NCBI RefSeq assembly: GCF_021155765.1
Contig: NC_060113.1
Coordinates: 6,959,001-7,023,000 of the forward strand
Direction: 5' to 3'
DNA: 64,000 nucleotides
Origin: Diprion similis
Lineage: Eukaryota; Arthropoda; Insecta; Hymenoptera; Diprionidae
Made by a program: the position numbers and the translations under genes. Of this stretch, positions 15,302 to 35,643 are shown one piece after another (position 1 is the stretch's first letter; every line of letters begins with the position of its first letter). The notes under the pieces were generated by a model. That model worked only from the letters and a program-made list of their open reading frames with translations, was not told where the DNA came from and ran no database searches.

Positions 15302-17048
15302 TAACTATAAATTGTTTGTAAATATGAAGAGAAACATTGAATTAATTATTGTTGAAGAGAATATTTTAAAAGCTTATACGATACCGTGTTAATATTATAA
15401 TATGACGATTAACGAATACTAAATATTATTTAAATGAAGGTAATGTAGGTGTGCGAGGAATATTTCCTTTTTCTTCAAGTATTATCACACCTGAAGGAAT
15501 AGCTGGTTATAAATAAATATAAATGCAGCAAACGAATAAAACCGAATACGGAGACATTGGAAAAATAAACATCGACCGTTGCAGGATGTATAATAAACTT
15601 TCTTTTTTTTTTTTTTGCACAACTCTGCAGCACAGGGATGATAAAATTATTGCATTTTCTGTTCACTTTTCAAAGCAATCGAATTTAATTCTTATACTTT
15701 TAAAATCGAATATCGCTTTTTGTAATTATTATAGAAAGAAAGATGTTCCTGTTAATTAAACATATATATATATATATACACATGATCGATCGTTAAGAGG
15801 ATGCTGTATATTGTATAGAGCCCGTCTTTACCGACCGCGTCAACAAAATGCCGGTATTTCTTTTGTTATTCTCACGGCATGGAACAAAAAGATTTTTAAT
15901 ATATTTTTGTTCGATATTGCTTGAGAATATGTACATTAAAAATTGCTCTATCTGCGGTATTTTCACCTCATGTATGCACGAAGACACTGATATCGATCAA
16001 AATAAGTGACGTATCTTACTCGGTCGGTATCGGTCGGTAATTTCTGACTCTGTACCTGTAATATAGCATAATCTTGAACCGGAAAGAAGAAACCACATGC
16101 GCGATGAATATTAACAATAAGAAGAACTATGGTGTGCAAAAATTCAAGTAATTTGCAACATTATATGATTGTTTGCGATTTATAGTCAGGTCGCGATTCT
16201 GTAATACAATTCTCGAAGGTTGTACACGGTTTAATGTCTATGGTAACTACATACGCGGTGGCTCAATTATTAAACAGATAGTTTTCTATGGGAATACACG
16301 ATTTCAATATAAATAACGTCGGCCCTGATGGATTTTCCGAATTTGCAACAGCTTTTTGGTAATTATCTCATATTGCAGGACTTATAAAATTTTAGAACGT
16401 TAATGTTTAAGAACGAGAGGAAAGAAACAAAATGGAAAAATTTCATAAGATATATACAGATATATATAAATATATATGTTCGTGTGTGTCTGTTTATGTA
16501 TGTATAAAAGTACTGACGCAATTATTATAACGAATAATTATAATACTTGAATCAATCCGATTCGAGTATAATTCCAGTATTATTTATATTATGGTTAAGA
16601 GAAAGAATCCACGTCTTCATAATGTAGAAGACTTGTTTAAGAGAAAATAATATCAATGTTTCACGTACCAAAGAATTTGCCTTTGACGTTGGCGTGATAT
16701 GATCCTTTCTTATATTGAAGACGATACAAATAATTTATATACCTAAAGAAAAATTTGAATATTATAACATTCGTACGTATTGTTATGTACCACATAATTA
16801 TGTGTTGGTATATATATATATATATATATATATATACTATATCAGTTTACGTATTAAATATTTATGCGGTATATAATGCGGAATTCGTTTCGTTATGTCG
16901 TGAATATATGTGATTCGATCTTGTTACGAAATTTTTATCTACATACTCGGTGTATGTAACAAACAATATTCATTATGCACACACACACACACACACACAC
17001 ATACACAAGCATTTACGGCTCGCTCGTGTATAACGCATTGTTTAAATC

Positions 17049-17093
<45 letters not shown>

Positions 17094-20000
17094 TATACAT
17101 ACAATGGCTTTGAAACGAACAGTTATCTAGTCGATTCGGAATTTTATGTTATACCGGCTGTACAGATTACAGATTCGATTCATTCTCTCTTCATTTTTCA
17201 TTTCAACTCTTTCTCTTTTTCTTCCTCTGTTGTTTTTTTTTTTTTTTTTTTTTTTTTGATATTCAAGAAAAATAAACGAAGTTAGTGTTCTTCTTTGCAG
17301 TATTATAGTACCTACAGCGATATATATCGTGTAATCATGTTTCTGCAGTAAAATCTTTCTCATGTAATACAGTGGTAGACGCAATTGCTTGAATTTGTTG
17401 ACAAGTTAGACGATGAAGAGAAAGAAATGAAAAGTTTATGGTGAATAAAAGCGTGAAAGAAAGAAGTGAATAAAAACGAAGAAACGTTTGAAATTAAATC
17501 AATTCATATTTGTATATTTTTACCTTATGCGCATGCGTCAAATCGTTCAAATTTTATTCGCCGAATACCAATTCAATCCAATCCAATCCAATACCAATCG
17601 CGACTTCGGAAAATGTCCCTAGGAGCCTACAGCTAACGGTGTACTTCTAGGGACATTTTCTGACAGTCGCGATTGGTACTGCGTCGGCTGAACGAGCACG
17701 TGGTAACTGTCGGCCAATAAAATTCGAACGACTTGACGCACGCGCATAAAGTGCGCACTTTTCTTATGGACACGGGGTATAAACCGCGGTATGATATAAC
17801 ACTCAAAAACCTTATCGTCATTCTCGCATGTTGCAGTATTTATATACCTACACAATATTTTATCACCAGTTTCCTGTAACTCGCGTTGGACTCTGAAAAG
17901 CACAAACTTGATCGTGCAAGCAAAGCAGGTGCAATGCGGGATAAATTTTATTTATCGATATCGAATGTCGATATATCTGAAGGAATAAAAAATCAAATTT
18001 CATCTAGTGTATAACTGCGTTGAATTAAACCCCTTTGAGTCACACCGTATTGAGCTGAGTCAATTTTTATAAGAAGATAGTAATCTCAAACAAGATTTAA
18101 AAAATTCAAAATGGCGGATCTAATACAGCGGACAAAAATTTCAAATTTAATCGAATCCGGTAAAAAAAATATGGTCAAGAGTTTTCAGGGCTTCTGACTT
18201 GATCGGCCATCTTGAATTTCCCTATCAGTAACCACAAAAACTTATAATTTATGTAAAACATGTGTATTTGTAAGGGAGTAATATTCCCGGCAATGAATTA
18301 TTCCTTCAATTTGCACGATTTTTTTCAATCAATTCTTTGCCAACAATAACAATTTACATTATATCGCAATAATTACTCTCGAGTATTGAAAACCTAGCAG
18401 TAGTAGTATTAGTAAAAAAAAAGAAAAACATATATTGAAAAATTCTCTAATTACACAAAACATAGATATGAAATAGGCGGTAAGAATACTTGACGCTATG
18501 ACTCAAAGGGTTAATTGTAAGATAGAAAAAAAATCGTCAATTATGGAATTAGATTCGCACTGACGATTGTCATATATATTACATACGAATTACAACGGTT
18601 TATTGGGTAAAGAGAATAATAACAGATTGCAACTTTGAGAAAAGTCACGAAATTTTACGACTTTGTTCACTTTTTTATCATTCTCTTTTTTTTTTTTTTT
18701 TTCTCTCCATCTTTTGGAATAAGAGTTTAGACTGTATACATAGAATTGCTGCGAACCTCGGGCATTTCGTTGAGTGGCGCTGTTATCGTGGAGTGCTACC
18801 TTATACTGTGTACGATCGATGATCTGCGTACGTATTATATAACCAGTATTGCATGTAACATCATACGAAATGATGGTTTCTCCAATTTCAACCTAGAGTG
18901 AAAAATTAATTTTTCGTATTTTACGCACAGACACACGCATTCGCGGCATTGTCACTAGGACAATGCGTATATTATACGTAGGTATGCAGATACAACTAAT
19001 TATACTTTCTGAGAATTTATTCTTCGCACTTGCGTCTGTCTCACTATCGTATATAATATCTTTATCTTTCGGTCCCTCACCTATTTTACGAGTGCCGGGA
19101 AAAAGATAACTATGTCCCCTTAAATTGATAAAATATATAAATAGGCAGTATACGTTTATTATACAGACAATAACGAATAAAACTTATAATAATAAAACGT
19201 AACGATGTATAAAATAATAATTTTTGTCAGTTTTATTATTAGCATACATTGAGTGTACAGAATTATTGTTAATTTGTTTTCTCCTTGGTGTGAAAGAAAA
19301 TTATTCAAATTCGAAGTTTCGGAAGTTAAGGTGGCACCTTTCTTAAACCGTCACTTCGTTTCGTTAATTTCTTTTATTATGGCTATTAAGTCTTTCTGCT
19401 TGTAATATAATACGTACTGTTATGCGACCGAGAAATAACTTTAGCGCTAATCAATTATATCGTATAGACACAATATTTTATATAATGCATATTATTATGA
19501 ACACGAATGAGTTCAGAGTCTCCCTGGTTTATTCTGCACTCTTGTGAAAAAAACTCGCAAACTCGTACATAGATATGCTCTTGTTCTGTTCCATTTATTT
19601 TATTTTACACTTTTTCACTTACGACATCGATCCTCGTGTGCCAATATGTGCTGAAATCAATCCAACCAGTCTCATTTATTTATCCCCAACACGTAATACG
19701 ACTTTTCACATTATATATTATCGTTATAACCTAAATGCATGACGCCATAAGACGATCCCCGTTGATATTCAAGAAATCTGTACCACGTTTGACGTCGTTA
19801 AATTCTTAGTAGGTTTGTTTGCTTACAGCCCTCGAGTAAGGAGCAGCCATCACGTTTAAGGCATGAATCGGCTTCGCCAAAGGAACAGCGGCGCCGTAAA
19901 GAAAATCCGGGCTCGTATTCTGCAGTTACCGCCTTCCGACAATGGAGAAGGAGCACTTCCGTCGGCAGTAGATCCGGTTCTGCAAACTCGAAACTTCCCA

Positions 20001-21696
20001 ATGATCCAGCAACGGTACGAAGACTCGAACAATTCCCCCTTGTGCTTTCCGACACATCCATGCCAGATGAAGATTTATCCTTAAAATTTCTCGCTCTGGT
20101 ACGTCTTATATCCATTCATGTTTCATTTATCCTTGTACTTTTATAACCCCCTTTCATCTGGTTGGTTAAATATACATGAATTCTTAATGAGTCGGAAAAT
20201 TTCGTCATCGAGCATAATTGTACATTTGAATAAATTTTCAAAACTGATAACAGTATTTTCGTAACATCTCTGAGCGAAGATAAATTTTTTATACAAATAT
20301 AGAGATTCAAATTCTTGGCCGATTCATTTTTGATATTCGAGTTCACAATCCGGGACAAAATCAAAATGGCCACCGTTTACTCACTTACGATTTTATTTTG
20401 GCTCTACAATAATTTTTAGCTAGTGCAATTTATCCATCGATGTTTATTGGCAAATTTCAGGGCAGCAAGATTAGTTTCTTCATGATTTTACTTTCACGAA
20501 AAACCCACTAAGTCAGAAATTAATCTGCAAGGTTACGATAATATGCACATGGTATATGCCACTCTTATGGCTCACTTTTGAAAAAAAAAAAAAGAAAACC
20601 GAGAAAGATACAAAAAAAGAAGGAGAAAAAAACGAAGGATGATATCCTGTATCGGAAGTAAATAAATTCGATTTTTTTTTTTAATAATGTATTATTCCTA
20701 TGTTTCCAGAATGCACTGGATCTTACGGCCCCAGCAAGCGACGTGTTGCTGAAGAACCGCCTGAAGTCGTGGTTTCAATTATCGGGACATCCGGATGGTT
20801 TTGCTCCAGCTGGACCTGGAACAGTGTGGAAAAGGCGTACGGGAGGCGCGGAGAATACCGAGAGAATGGTATACGAGGCGCTGAGCAAAGATGAAACGAT
20901 GAGAGATTGCGTGCCACGGTATTATCGCGAGGTGGAGTACAAAGGGGATACGTTTATCGAACTTCAAGACCTACTTTTCGGCTTCAACGACCCGCACGTG
21001 ATGGACATTAAAATGGGAACGCGTACCTTTCTCGAGTCCGAAGTTTCCAAGACCACGGCCAGGCCGGACCTTTATCAAAAAATGGTCGCCGTCGACCCGG
21101 ATGCTCCTACTATTCAGGAACACGAGCAGCGAGCTGTTACTAAGTTGCGATACATGCAGTTTCGCGAACAACAGAGTTCCACTTGCAGTCACGGTTTCAG
21201 AATCGAGGCTATGAAGCTTCCCGGTGCACCGCCGATCACCGACCTAAAGAGGGTCAAGTCTCATAACGAGGTTCTCGGCACGATGGCCGTATTTTTAAAA
21301 GGTCGTGAAAATACTCGACAAAAATTACTCGAACGGCTCAAAAATCTTCGGGTCAAATTCCAACAGTCGATGTATTTCCAAACCCATGAGGTAAGTTCGT
21401 ATCTCTTGACGCTGTAATGCTATAATTAGAACGTATTCTTGATCACTATTGTAACGATTAATAATATGAAACCCATTTATTCTCTTTTAAAGGTAATCGG
21501 CAGCAGCATTTTCATGATATACGACGAGGACAAGGTTGGAGTTTGGCTGATAGACTTTGCAAAGACCTACAGAGTTTCTGACGGTCAGATATTAACCCAC
21601 AGATCGGGTTGGGAACAAGGCAATCATGAGGAAGGATTTCTTTTTGGATTGGATAACTTGATTTCAACTATTGAAGAAGTTGATATCTCGTCGTAA
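6341..21696 (+). CDS. IP3K: Inositol-1,4,5-trisphosphate 3-kinase (4 coding exons)
   Basis: Phosphorylates Ins(1,4,5)P3 to Ins(1,3,4,5)P4, damping IP3-driven calcium release in the cytoplasm. Proposed exons: 6341-6457, 19829-20098, 20710-21390 and 21493-21696, all joined in phase 0, giving 423 residues. The last two exons encode the catalytic domain. The calmodulin-binding-like stretch LKNRLKSWFQLSGH comes first, then the family motif DIKMG (about 228-232), AVDPDAPT, the HEVIGSS block, and the ATP/Mg site DFAKT (about 377), with a GLDNLI terminus as in animal IP3 3-kinases. IP6K and IPMK fit less well because they lack the WFQLSGH and DPDAPT blocks. Exon 2 (Ser/Arg-rich, then acidic) has clean CTTACAG and GTACGT boundaries. 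Exon 1 (39 codons, ending at AAG|GTAAGC) is inferred from frame, phase and donor quality; other first exons may exist in the large intron. An AATAAA lies at 21851. Confidence 0.88.
10057..10074. repeat. poly-C homopolymer (18 C)
   Basis: Eighteen consecutive cytosines in otherwise AT-rich sequence, just downstream of a (TA)n tract. Such a run is rare and error-prone in sequencing, so its exact length may be unreliable. Confidence 0.9.
10389..10419. repeat. poly-T homopolymer (about 31 T)
   Basis: The longest of many T runs in the kinase intron; comparable tracts occur near 8360, 10579, 12290, 12692, 13128 and 17229. Confidence 0.9.
12000..12036. repeat. (CT)n microsatellite
   Basis: A pure CT dinucleotide run on the + strand, with shorter CT tracts near 11220 and 11610 in the same intron. 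Confidence 0.9.
12119..12155. repeat. (TA)n microsatellite
   Basis: A pure TA run of about 36 bases, one of at least six long TA tracts in the kinase intron. Confidence 0.9.
12959..12994. repeat. (CTT)n microsatellite
   Basis: About twelve CTT units directly after a T homopolymer. It produces a spurious poly-Ser open frame. Confidence 0.9.
14350..14392. repeat. (TA)n microsatellite
   Basis: About 43 bases of perfect TA repeat, the longest in the window. A further TA tract lies at about 13909-13940. Confidence 0.9.
16978..17001. repeat. (CA)n microsatellite
   Basis: A perfect CA run of about 24 bases, the clearest CA tract in the intron. Confidence 0.85.
17053..17090. repeat. (TA)n microsatellite
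   Basis: About 38 bases of TA repeat, 50 bp downstream of the CA tract. Confidence 0.9.
17592..17678. ncRNA. Near-perfect hairpin, miRNA-precursor-like (unproven)
   Basis: The left arm 17592-17622 (ACCAATCGCGACT..GAAAATGTCCCTAG) is mirrored by the right arm 17647-17678 with one mismatch and one single-base bulge, around a 24-nt loop. The total of about 86 nt, with roughly 31-bp arms, falls in the size range of insect miRNA precursors. I do not recognise either arm as a known miRNA. It could equally be a small fold-back transposon remnant, because the arms pair almost too well and the GC content differs from its surroundings. It sits about 2.2 kb upstream of IP3K exon 2, and either strand could be the transcribed one. 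Confidence 0.35.
18025..18514. mobile_element. TTAA-flanked non-autonomous element (piggyBac-like MITE)
   Basis: A TTAA at 18025-18028 is followed by CCCTTTGAGTCACA. At the other end TATGACTCAAAGGG precedes a TTAA at 18511-18514. The ends are therefore inverted repeats with the TTAA duplication characteristic of the piggyBac superfamily; the left copy carries two extra bases next to TTAA. A subterminal inverted pair lies inside: TTCAAAATGGCGGATC at 18105-18120 and GATCGGCCATCTTGAA at 18201-18216. No transposase frame is present, so the element would need a helper. It lies in intron 1 of IP3K. Confidence 0.6.
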
Positions 21697-23624
21697 AATT
21701 TTAAAACCTCTGACTGACATATATTATACCAATATCATAATTTTATGTAATTATATAAATTATTGTTTAGTGTAAGAATTGATAACGAAATCCTCTGGTC
21801 TGATTATATTACGTTTTAAGATGATTTATTTATAGAAGAAATATCACTAGAATAAACTACCTTCGAATTATTATCTATAAAATATCACTCCGATACGTTT
21901 CTACCGTCTCATATTTCAGTGGGTATCATTGAATTCGATTTCAAACTCCCTTCAGGTTTTAATAACCTTTGAAATCCTGGCAGTTAAACCGTATTTTCGT
22001 TTGTTCGTTTCTAATACTGAACACTGAAAAAACAATTACTCAAATAACATTGTGCATGGGAATTCCAAAGGTTAGACAAAAAAAAAAAAAAAAAAAAAAA
22101 AACAATTCTACAGCTGACCCAATTATAAGTCGGTATATTTAAGTGATCGAACTTGATAATTGTCACAATAGGCTCAACAAATTACCAATTGGCTGGTAAA
22201 CTATAGCATTAAACGTTTAGTACGGCTGAACCTGCTGCAGCTGCTTCTAATTGACGATATTATGTGTACTGATGTTTCACTCACGCCTGTCGAATACTCC
22301 ACCAGCTGCGGGGACTATTCAGTTAGGTTTTACGTCTATTTACTCGTCATCGCCGAAAATAAATTCATGGACAGATAAGATTTCACAAATTACAAATAAA
22401 AAACGGCTGACCTAATATTTGACGATGAATATAAAGGTGAATTGGAATTAAGCAACTGTGACGCAGTTTCAGAGGTATGTACAGGATGATTGATTCTAAT
22501 TCATTGTGAAATGCTATGATTCGAAAGTTTAGCAAAATTGAATTAAAAAACAAAACTTCTCTTTTTTTTATTCTATGCCTTATTCAGTCCTTTGAAATTC
22601 TGATTCAATCGGAACTTTAAAAAATGAATTCCAGCAAAATGAGCATATTGATTTTCATTAATTTAGGCAATAACTCGAACTATATTTCAAGGCTCTAAAA
22701 TTAAAAACCATTAACATTTTCAGATGCGTTTAACCAATTTTTTTTTCACCTGCTATATAACAGAACTGCATAATATTAGAATACTCTGGAGTAATGAGGG
22801 TACAGGCTTTAAACCACTTGCTCTTATATTTTTAATCATCGGCAACTAACATTATATTTTGAATATTATTCGAAATGAAACTGAGGTCGGTAAAATCAAA
22901 AGTGTTGATAAAGATCGCCTTTTATCAGAAGCAACATGGAAAATGGAGATGAACTTTGAACTTTTTGTAAGCTCTGTGTACAAAATTAGAGTGCATTTCT
23001 AAAACCTGAGGTTTTTTTTACACATCATTAATTTTCTTGAATCTTACACAAAACATGTTTATCTGGCGAATTTGACTCTATTTGGAAACTACATTTATTG
23101 TCAAGATTCGTGTGATTTGTGCCGGAAAGTTGACCACCAAGCATGCATAGATGCTGCCACACATCATCGATCGGCATTCGGATTTGGAGAGCAGCGCCAC
23201 CACGTGACCGAACTTAGAACTACTGTAATTATTTAATTCGCATAAAACTTTGTTGTGTTTTAACTGTGCGTCGAGAATACGTGATGGATAAAACGTTTCT
23301 TGACAAGATTTGTCTCGATAAAACTTCAGTATTAACGTGCGGTCGTAATTTGATAAGCACTAAACAACTCAACTGCGATTATTTAAACACATTTTAAGAT
23401 CGATATTGTGAAAAACGCGGTTTTTAATCACGGCGACAACCGAAGCTAACCTTATTCTCATTTTTATAAGAAAAAGAACGCCACTGTGTTTTGTGTTTCT
23501 GTTTACTTAACCCACACGACTTAACTATTTACAGCCATTTTGTGTCGCTAACTTTTATTTTGCTAGTGTAATGCTTCCTTTTGTGAACAATAATTTTAAA
23601 TAAGTATCTACTTTCTTTGTCAAA
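21697..23624. other. Intergenic, IP3K to Prp16
   Basis: The 3' UTR of IP3K probably ends soon after the AATAAA at 21851. A poly-A run of about 24 bases lies at 22079-22102. No coding frame is recognised. The last few hundred bases should hold the Prp16 promoter and 5' UTR. Confidence 0.5.
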
Positions 23625-29519
<5,895 letters not shown>

Positions 29520-30665
29520 TTGATTATAAATTTGCAAGTACTATACAGTATGTTTTGCACGTAATGACTCATATCTTGCAATTAGATATTTTAAGTAAAT
29601 ATTAAGGAACACGAATCCATTTCTGAAAAATTTGTATATATGGACCAGATTTCACATGTATCACGTTTGCTGGCTTCCGTTTACAATGCTTTTTCTGAAT
29701 TCTACTCTATTATACCTAGGTGTAGCATATAGTTTCATTCAAATATCATAGTACGTAAGCGATTGTAATGAATGTATGAATTAAAATATCACCGGGCAAT
29801 GCTAGAGGGAACAAATGAAGTACAAAATTATTTTGCAATCCAATACTTTCATAGGACGAAATTGAAATACAGTGAGAGTCATTTTAGTGTACGTTTAACT
29901 GATAAAAATAAAAAAGTAAATCAGCCTATTTGATCACTGATTAAGATTTCTAATTGGGAAGATGTGTTATTCAGCCTCGCAGAGATTTTCATTATATCAT
30001 AATAGTCTCCCTGATTATAATCATTTCTGGGTGCTTGTTCTGTACCTTGGCCACCCCGAGAATGCATTCGCAGAGCGGCAAAGTTACAGAATATTCACCC
30101 TGGTCTACGGGCTGAAGTCCTTGGATTTAAGCCAACGGAATCTACGCATATACTTATAGAGATTCAAATATTCAAGAATGATAATTCTCGTTTTAAGCTT
30201 TTGTACTACTTTATTGGACAATGAACTGTATCGAAAATCAAAGGAGTGTGATGGTTGTTTTTTAAAGTAAATTCAGTTGATGTAGATCGTGAGATTGTGT
30301 GCGTTGTGTGTGATACGGCTTCCGTCGATAAAGAAGATATCGGAATTCTCCCGTAAATACCAAGTTCAACTACACGCGTAATATAACCAACAGAAATCTA
30401 ACCTCGAAACCGGGATTACTTGCTAGCACTTAACAGACATTTGTGATCAGAAGAATTGAAAATTATTTAGAAGTAGCTTCAAAGTTCGAAGATCTAGATT
30501 TGGAAGAGGCACGTAATTGAGAAGTAAGTAATCATATCTTTAAAAAAACTGTCAAAACTGGTTTTGAGCAATTGTCAGCCTTCGAACCAAACAGAAAGGA
30601 ATCGAAGCTATACTAATTTTTAATATAGATTACAATTGCTTATTTTCTTAATCTTTCAAGGAAAC
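29520..30665. other. Prp16 3' flank and RtcB promoter/5' UTR
   Basis: No coding exon recognised. A noncoding RtcB 5' exon probably ends at 30523 (GAA|GTAAGT) and splices to the acceptor at 30660 (TTTCAAG), only five bases before the start codon. The Prp16 3' end is not fixed by a clear AATAAA close to its stop. Confidence 0.5.
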
Positions 30666-33147
<2,482 letters not shown>

Positions 33148-34583
33148 ATTCACAGTAGAACAAAATTGGAAAACCCGAATTTTGTGAAATTGTGATGGAC
33201 ATGATAATCTTGAAATATTTTGCCAATGCATTTAATTAAAGCGTAACCCTGTTATAGAAGGGTTGGTTTATTGTCAATAATAAAAACAAACCGCAAATTT
33301 AATGCTACTTAACTGTGATATTTTCTTAATTTATATTGATTATAATTTATTTGATCCATTTTTACTGACAGTTATTACAGTTCTAAATGAAAACAGCAGT
33401 AGGTGATGTTTATTATTGGGTTAAATTTATAATTAATTCAAGTATAACTTCTTCATCTAATGCAACCCGTTAAAGCGTTGTTAGTTTTTACAAATATGTA
33501 ATCATTAAGATGCTTACTAAAACCAATTGCATTGAAAATTAAAAAAAAAACAAGTGGTTATTTTGTCTGACCTTGAGGGCTAGCTTAAGAATTATTCGCT
33601 CCGATACGCTTAGAGGCCATAAAAATAAATAAATAAAATTTTTAATTTTTTCTATGATGTCAAAATTTAAGAATCTTGAAAGCAAAATCATCCGAATCTG
33701 TTCTTTCTTTTCAGACATCTTGAATAAAGAATTGATTACATACGCGTACACAAACACACACACACCTAGCCATCCGTCCCAGAATGGTCGGAGATGATTT
33801 CCCTAAATCTTAAAACATCGAGATTTAATGAAAGCTCAACTTTTCGTTTTGAGGGTGGTTATAATAACTTAAAACTAGGAAGAGCGGGAAGTTAAAAGGA
33901 GAAACAAATAAGCGATTTAAATTCACTAACTTTTTATTTTAGTTTTGATAACATCTAAACAAAAAGTATCAATATTGTACAGACGTAACTAGATACAAAC
34001 TATGAACTACCTTGATTACAGCAGCAAAAATTTTTCGTTATATTGTTACAAATGTTTTTGTACAAGAAATTTAATTTTCACTCAGGATATGTGAAAGATG
34101 ATGACGTCACATTGTATACAAACTCAAATCTTGATATCTGTAAACATTAGTTAACATATAAAAAAGGAGTGACGGTAAAACATAATCTAAGAAGGTCAAA
34201 ATGGCATACAAGTACCTCCGGCCACCTGAAATGCAATAAATTCAGTTCGTGGCTACAGCCATGAATCTACACTTTCTATGCAAATATTGAAACGAATCTT
34301 TGGAGCGTGCAACGCTCGCAAAAACCTACATATTATATTCTTAAATGCCATCAGATGATACGAATTCATTTCGATAAATTTCAGAGTTTTGAATGCACAT
34401 GCGATTTTTGTATGTATTTATTGTATTTTTTTTTCCCATGTATTTCTTTTATGGCCAAGTAGCAATCGATCTACACACGACTTGTAATATGGTTAAGAGT
34501 GATGGTTAGTTGTCTTGGTGTTTTTGATTGAGTGGAAAAACTCAATCCAGATTGAATTGAGCTGCGATAAACTCTGCAGCAGC
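33148..34583. other. Convergent 3' region, RtcB and TOM22
   Basis: Holds both 3' UTRs. The RtcB poly(A) signal AATAAA is at 33279-33284. On the minus strand an AATAAA for TOM22 is at 34417-34422. No coding frame is recognised between them. Confidence 0.5.
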
Positions 34584-35643
34584 CTATCGTTGAACAGGTG
34601 GAGACATTGGAAGGCCAGGTGAGCCCATGTTAGAAACCGCAGAGTTTGGCCCCAACAAGACTTGTTTCTGTTGTGTTCTCTGCACTTCTTCCATTTGTGC
34701 TCTCTCCACTTCAAAAATTATCGGCGCAAACAGAATCGCCGACGAACTGAAGAACAACCAAGTCGCCGAACAGGAGAACCCGTATAATCCTTAACAAAAA
34801 ATACCAACCATTTGACACTTTATTTGATGTATTTTGATTCTCCGCTTCTTGGTATTTATAAAAATTTTATATTATACCAAGTGCAAGAAAATTAATGCAA
34901 TTTTAATGATATTTTTGAAATGGAAAAAGATGATTCTCGAGTCATTTTTCAAATCAAAGCAAAGCGAATTCAATTTAATTTCTATCCAGCCTGGGTACAT
35001 AATTAACAAAACTCTAAATCAAGTAAAATTGTACATGTTCTTTCATGACGATGCATTTACCTTTAACGAAACTGCAAAGACTGGAGCCCAGTGTGCTTCC
35101 CAGTCGACGAACGTCTTCTGGGAACATCTCTGCGAGACCAGCGAGTCGTTCAACGAGGCTTTCATCCTATGCAGAAAGAGGGAAATACATTTCTCGTTAA
35201 CATCGTATGTTACACATCTCATACGACTTACGCTGAATTCTCTAGTGAGAATCTAACGAACTGAATGACATTAGAAATGTTGGCAAGGGTGTATATAATA
35301 TGTAAAATTCAGAAATTCATAATGTATATACAGTTAACATAGCCTTGATATTTAGAGACTGGAAACCTCTGAATGTACAGTTTGATTCGAACTGGAAAAA
35401 TCGTGCGAGAAATGTTTGGACTTGACGCGTGGCTGTGAGGAGAAGTTTGATGCTAAATTCGGAAAATAAGTAGTCTAAAATTGATAAATAAGTGAGCAAA
35501 CGGGTGCCCTGTCCCTTTTGCAATACCTCTTCATCATCGTCATCGTCCGGGAGGATCGACTTTACTTCTGGAGAGCGCGCGTCGCTGCTGCCCATTCCGC
35601 TGTCCAATTGATCCAATTGATCCAATTCTTCAACTGAAGCCAT
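34584..35643 (-). CDS. Tom22: Mitochondrial import receptor subunit TOM22, 3 exons
   Basis: Central receptor and organiser of the outer-membrane TOM translocase, binding presequences and docking TOM20. Exons on the minus strand: 35643-35527, 35166-35061 and 34789-34584, giving 142 residues, the same length as human TOMM22. The N-terminal cytosolic domain is acidic (DDDDDEEDES near 33-42). It is followed by the signature ERLAGLAEMFPEDVR (human ERLWGLTEMFPERVR), one transmembrane segment at about 78-98, and a Gln- and Pro-rich intermembrane tail with LLGPN. The first exon ends with a weak GTATTG donor, but the phase and family match support it. The ATG was chosen because it gives the family length. 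Confidence 0.93.

Larger units (their letters stand above)
6458..19828 (+). other. Large IP3K intron 1, low-complexity and repeat-laden
   Basis: This 13.4 kb interval between exon 1 and exon 2 has no recognisable coding exon. Most of 7-17.4 kb is dominated by simple sequence: (TA)n, (CT)n, (CTT)n, (CA)n and T homopolymers of 15-31 bases. On the + strand T-tracts and pyrimidine repeats clearly outnumber A-tracts. Short open frames here are products of repeats (runs of Tyr-Ile, Ser or Phe) and were not called. It could hold enhancers, alternative first exons or a noncoding transcript, but nothing in the sequence proves that. Confidence 0.6.

Noticed and set aside
8208-17384. Frames rich in Phe, Ser, Tyr-Ile or Lys-Arg in the kinase intron
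   Set aside because: They translate poly-T, (CTT)n, (TA)n and purine tracts and show no domain-like sequence.
17619-17903. 94-codon minus-strand frame over the hairpin
   Set aside because: It runs through the inverted repeat, has no recognisable features and no convincing splice context.
29962-30159. 65-codon frame between Prp16 and RtcB
   Set aside because: No family features; it lies in the 3' flank of Prp16 and is best explained by chance.
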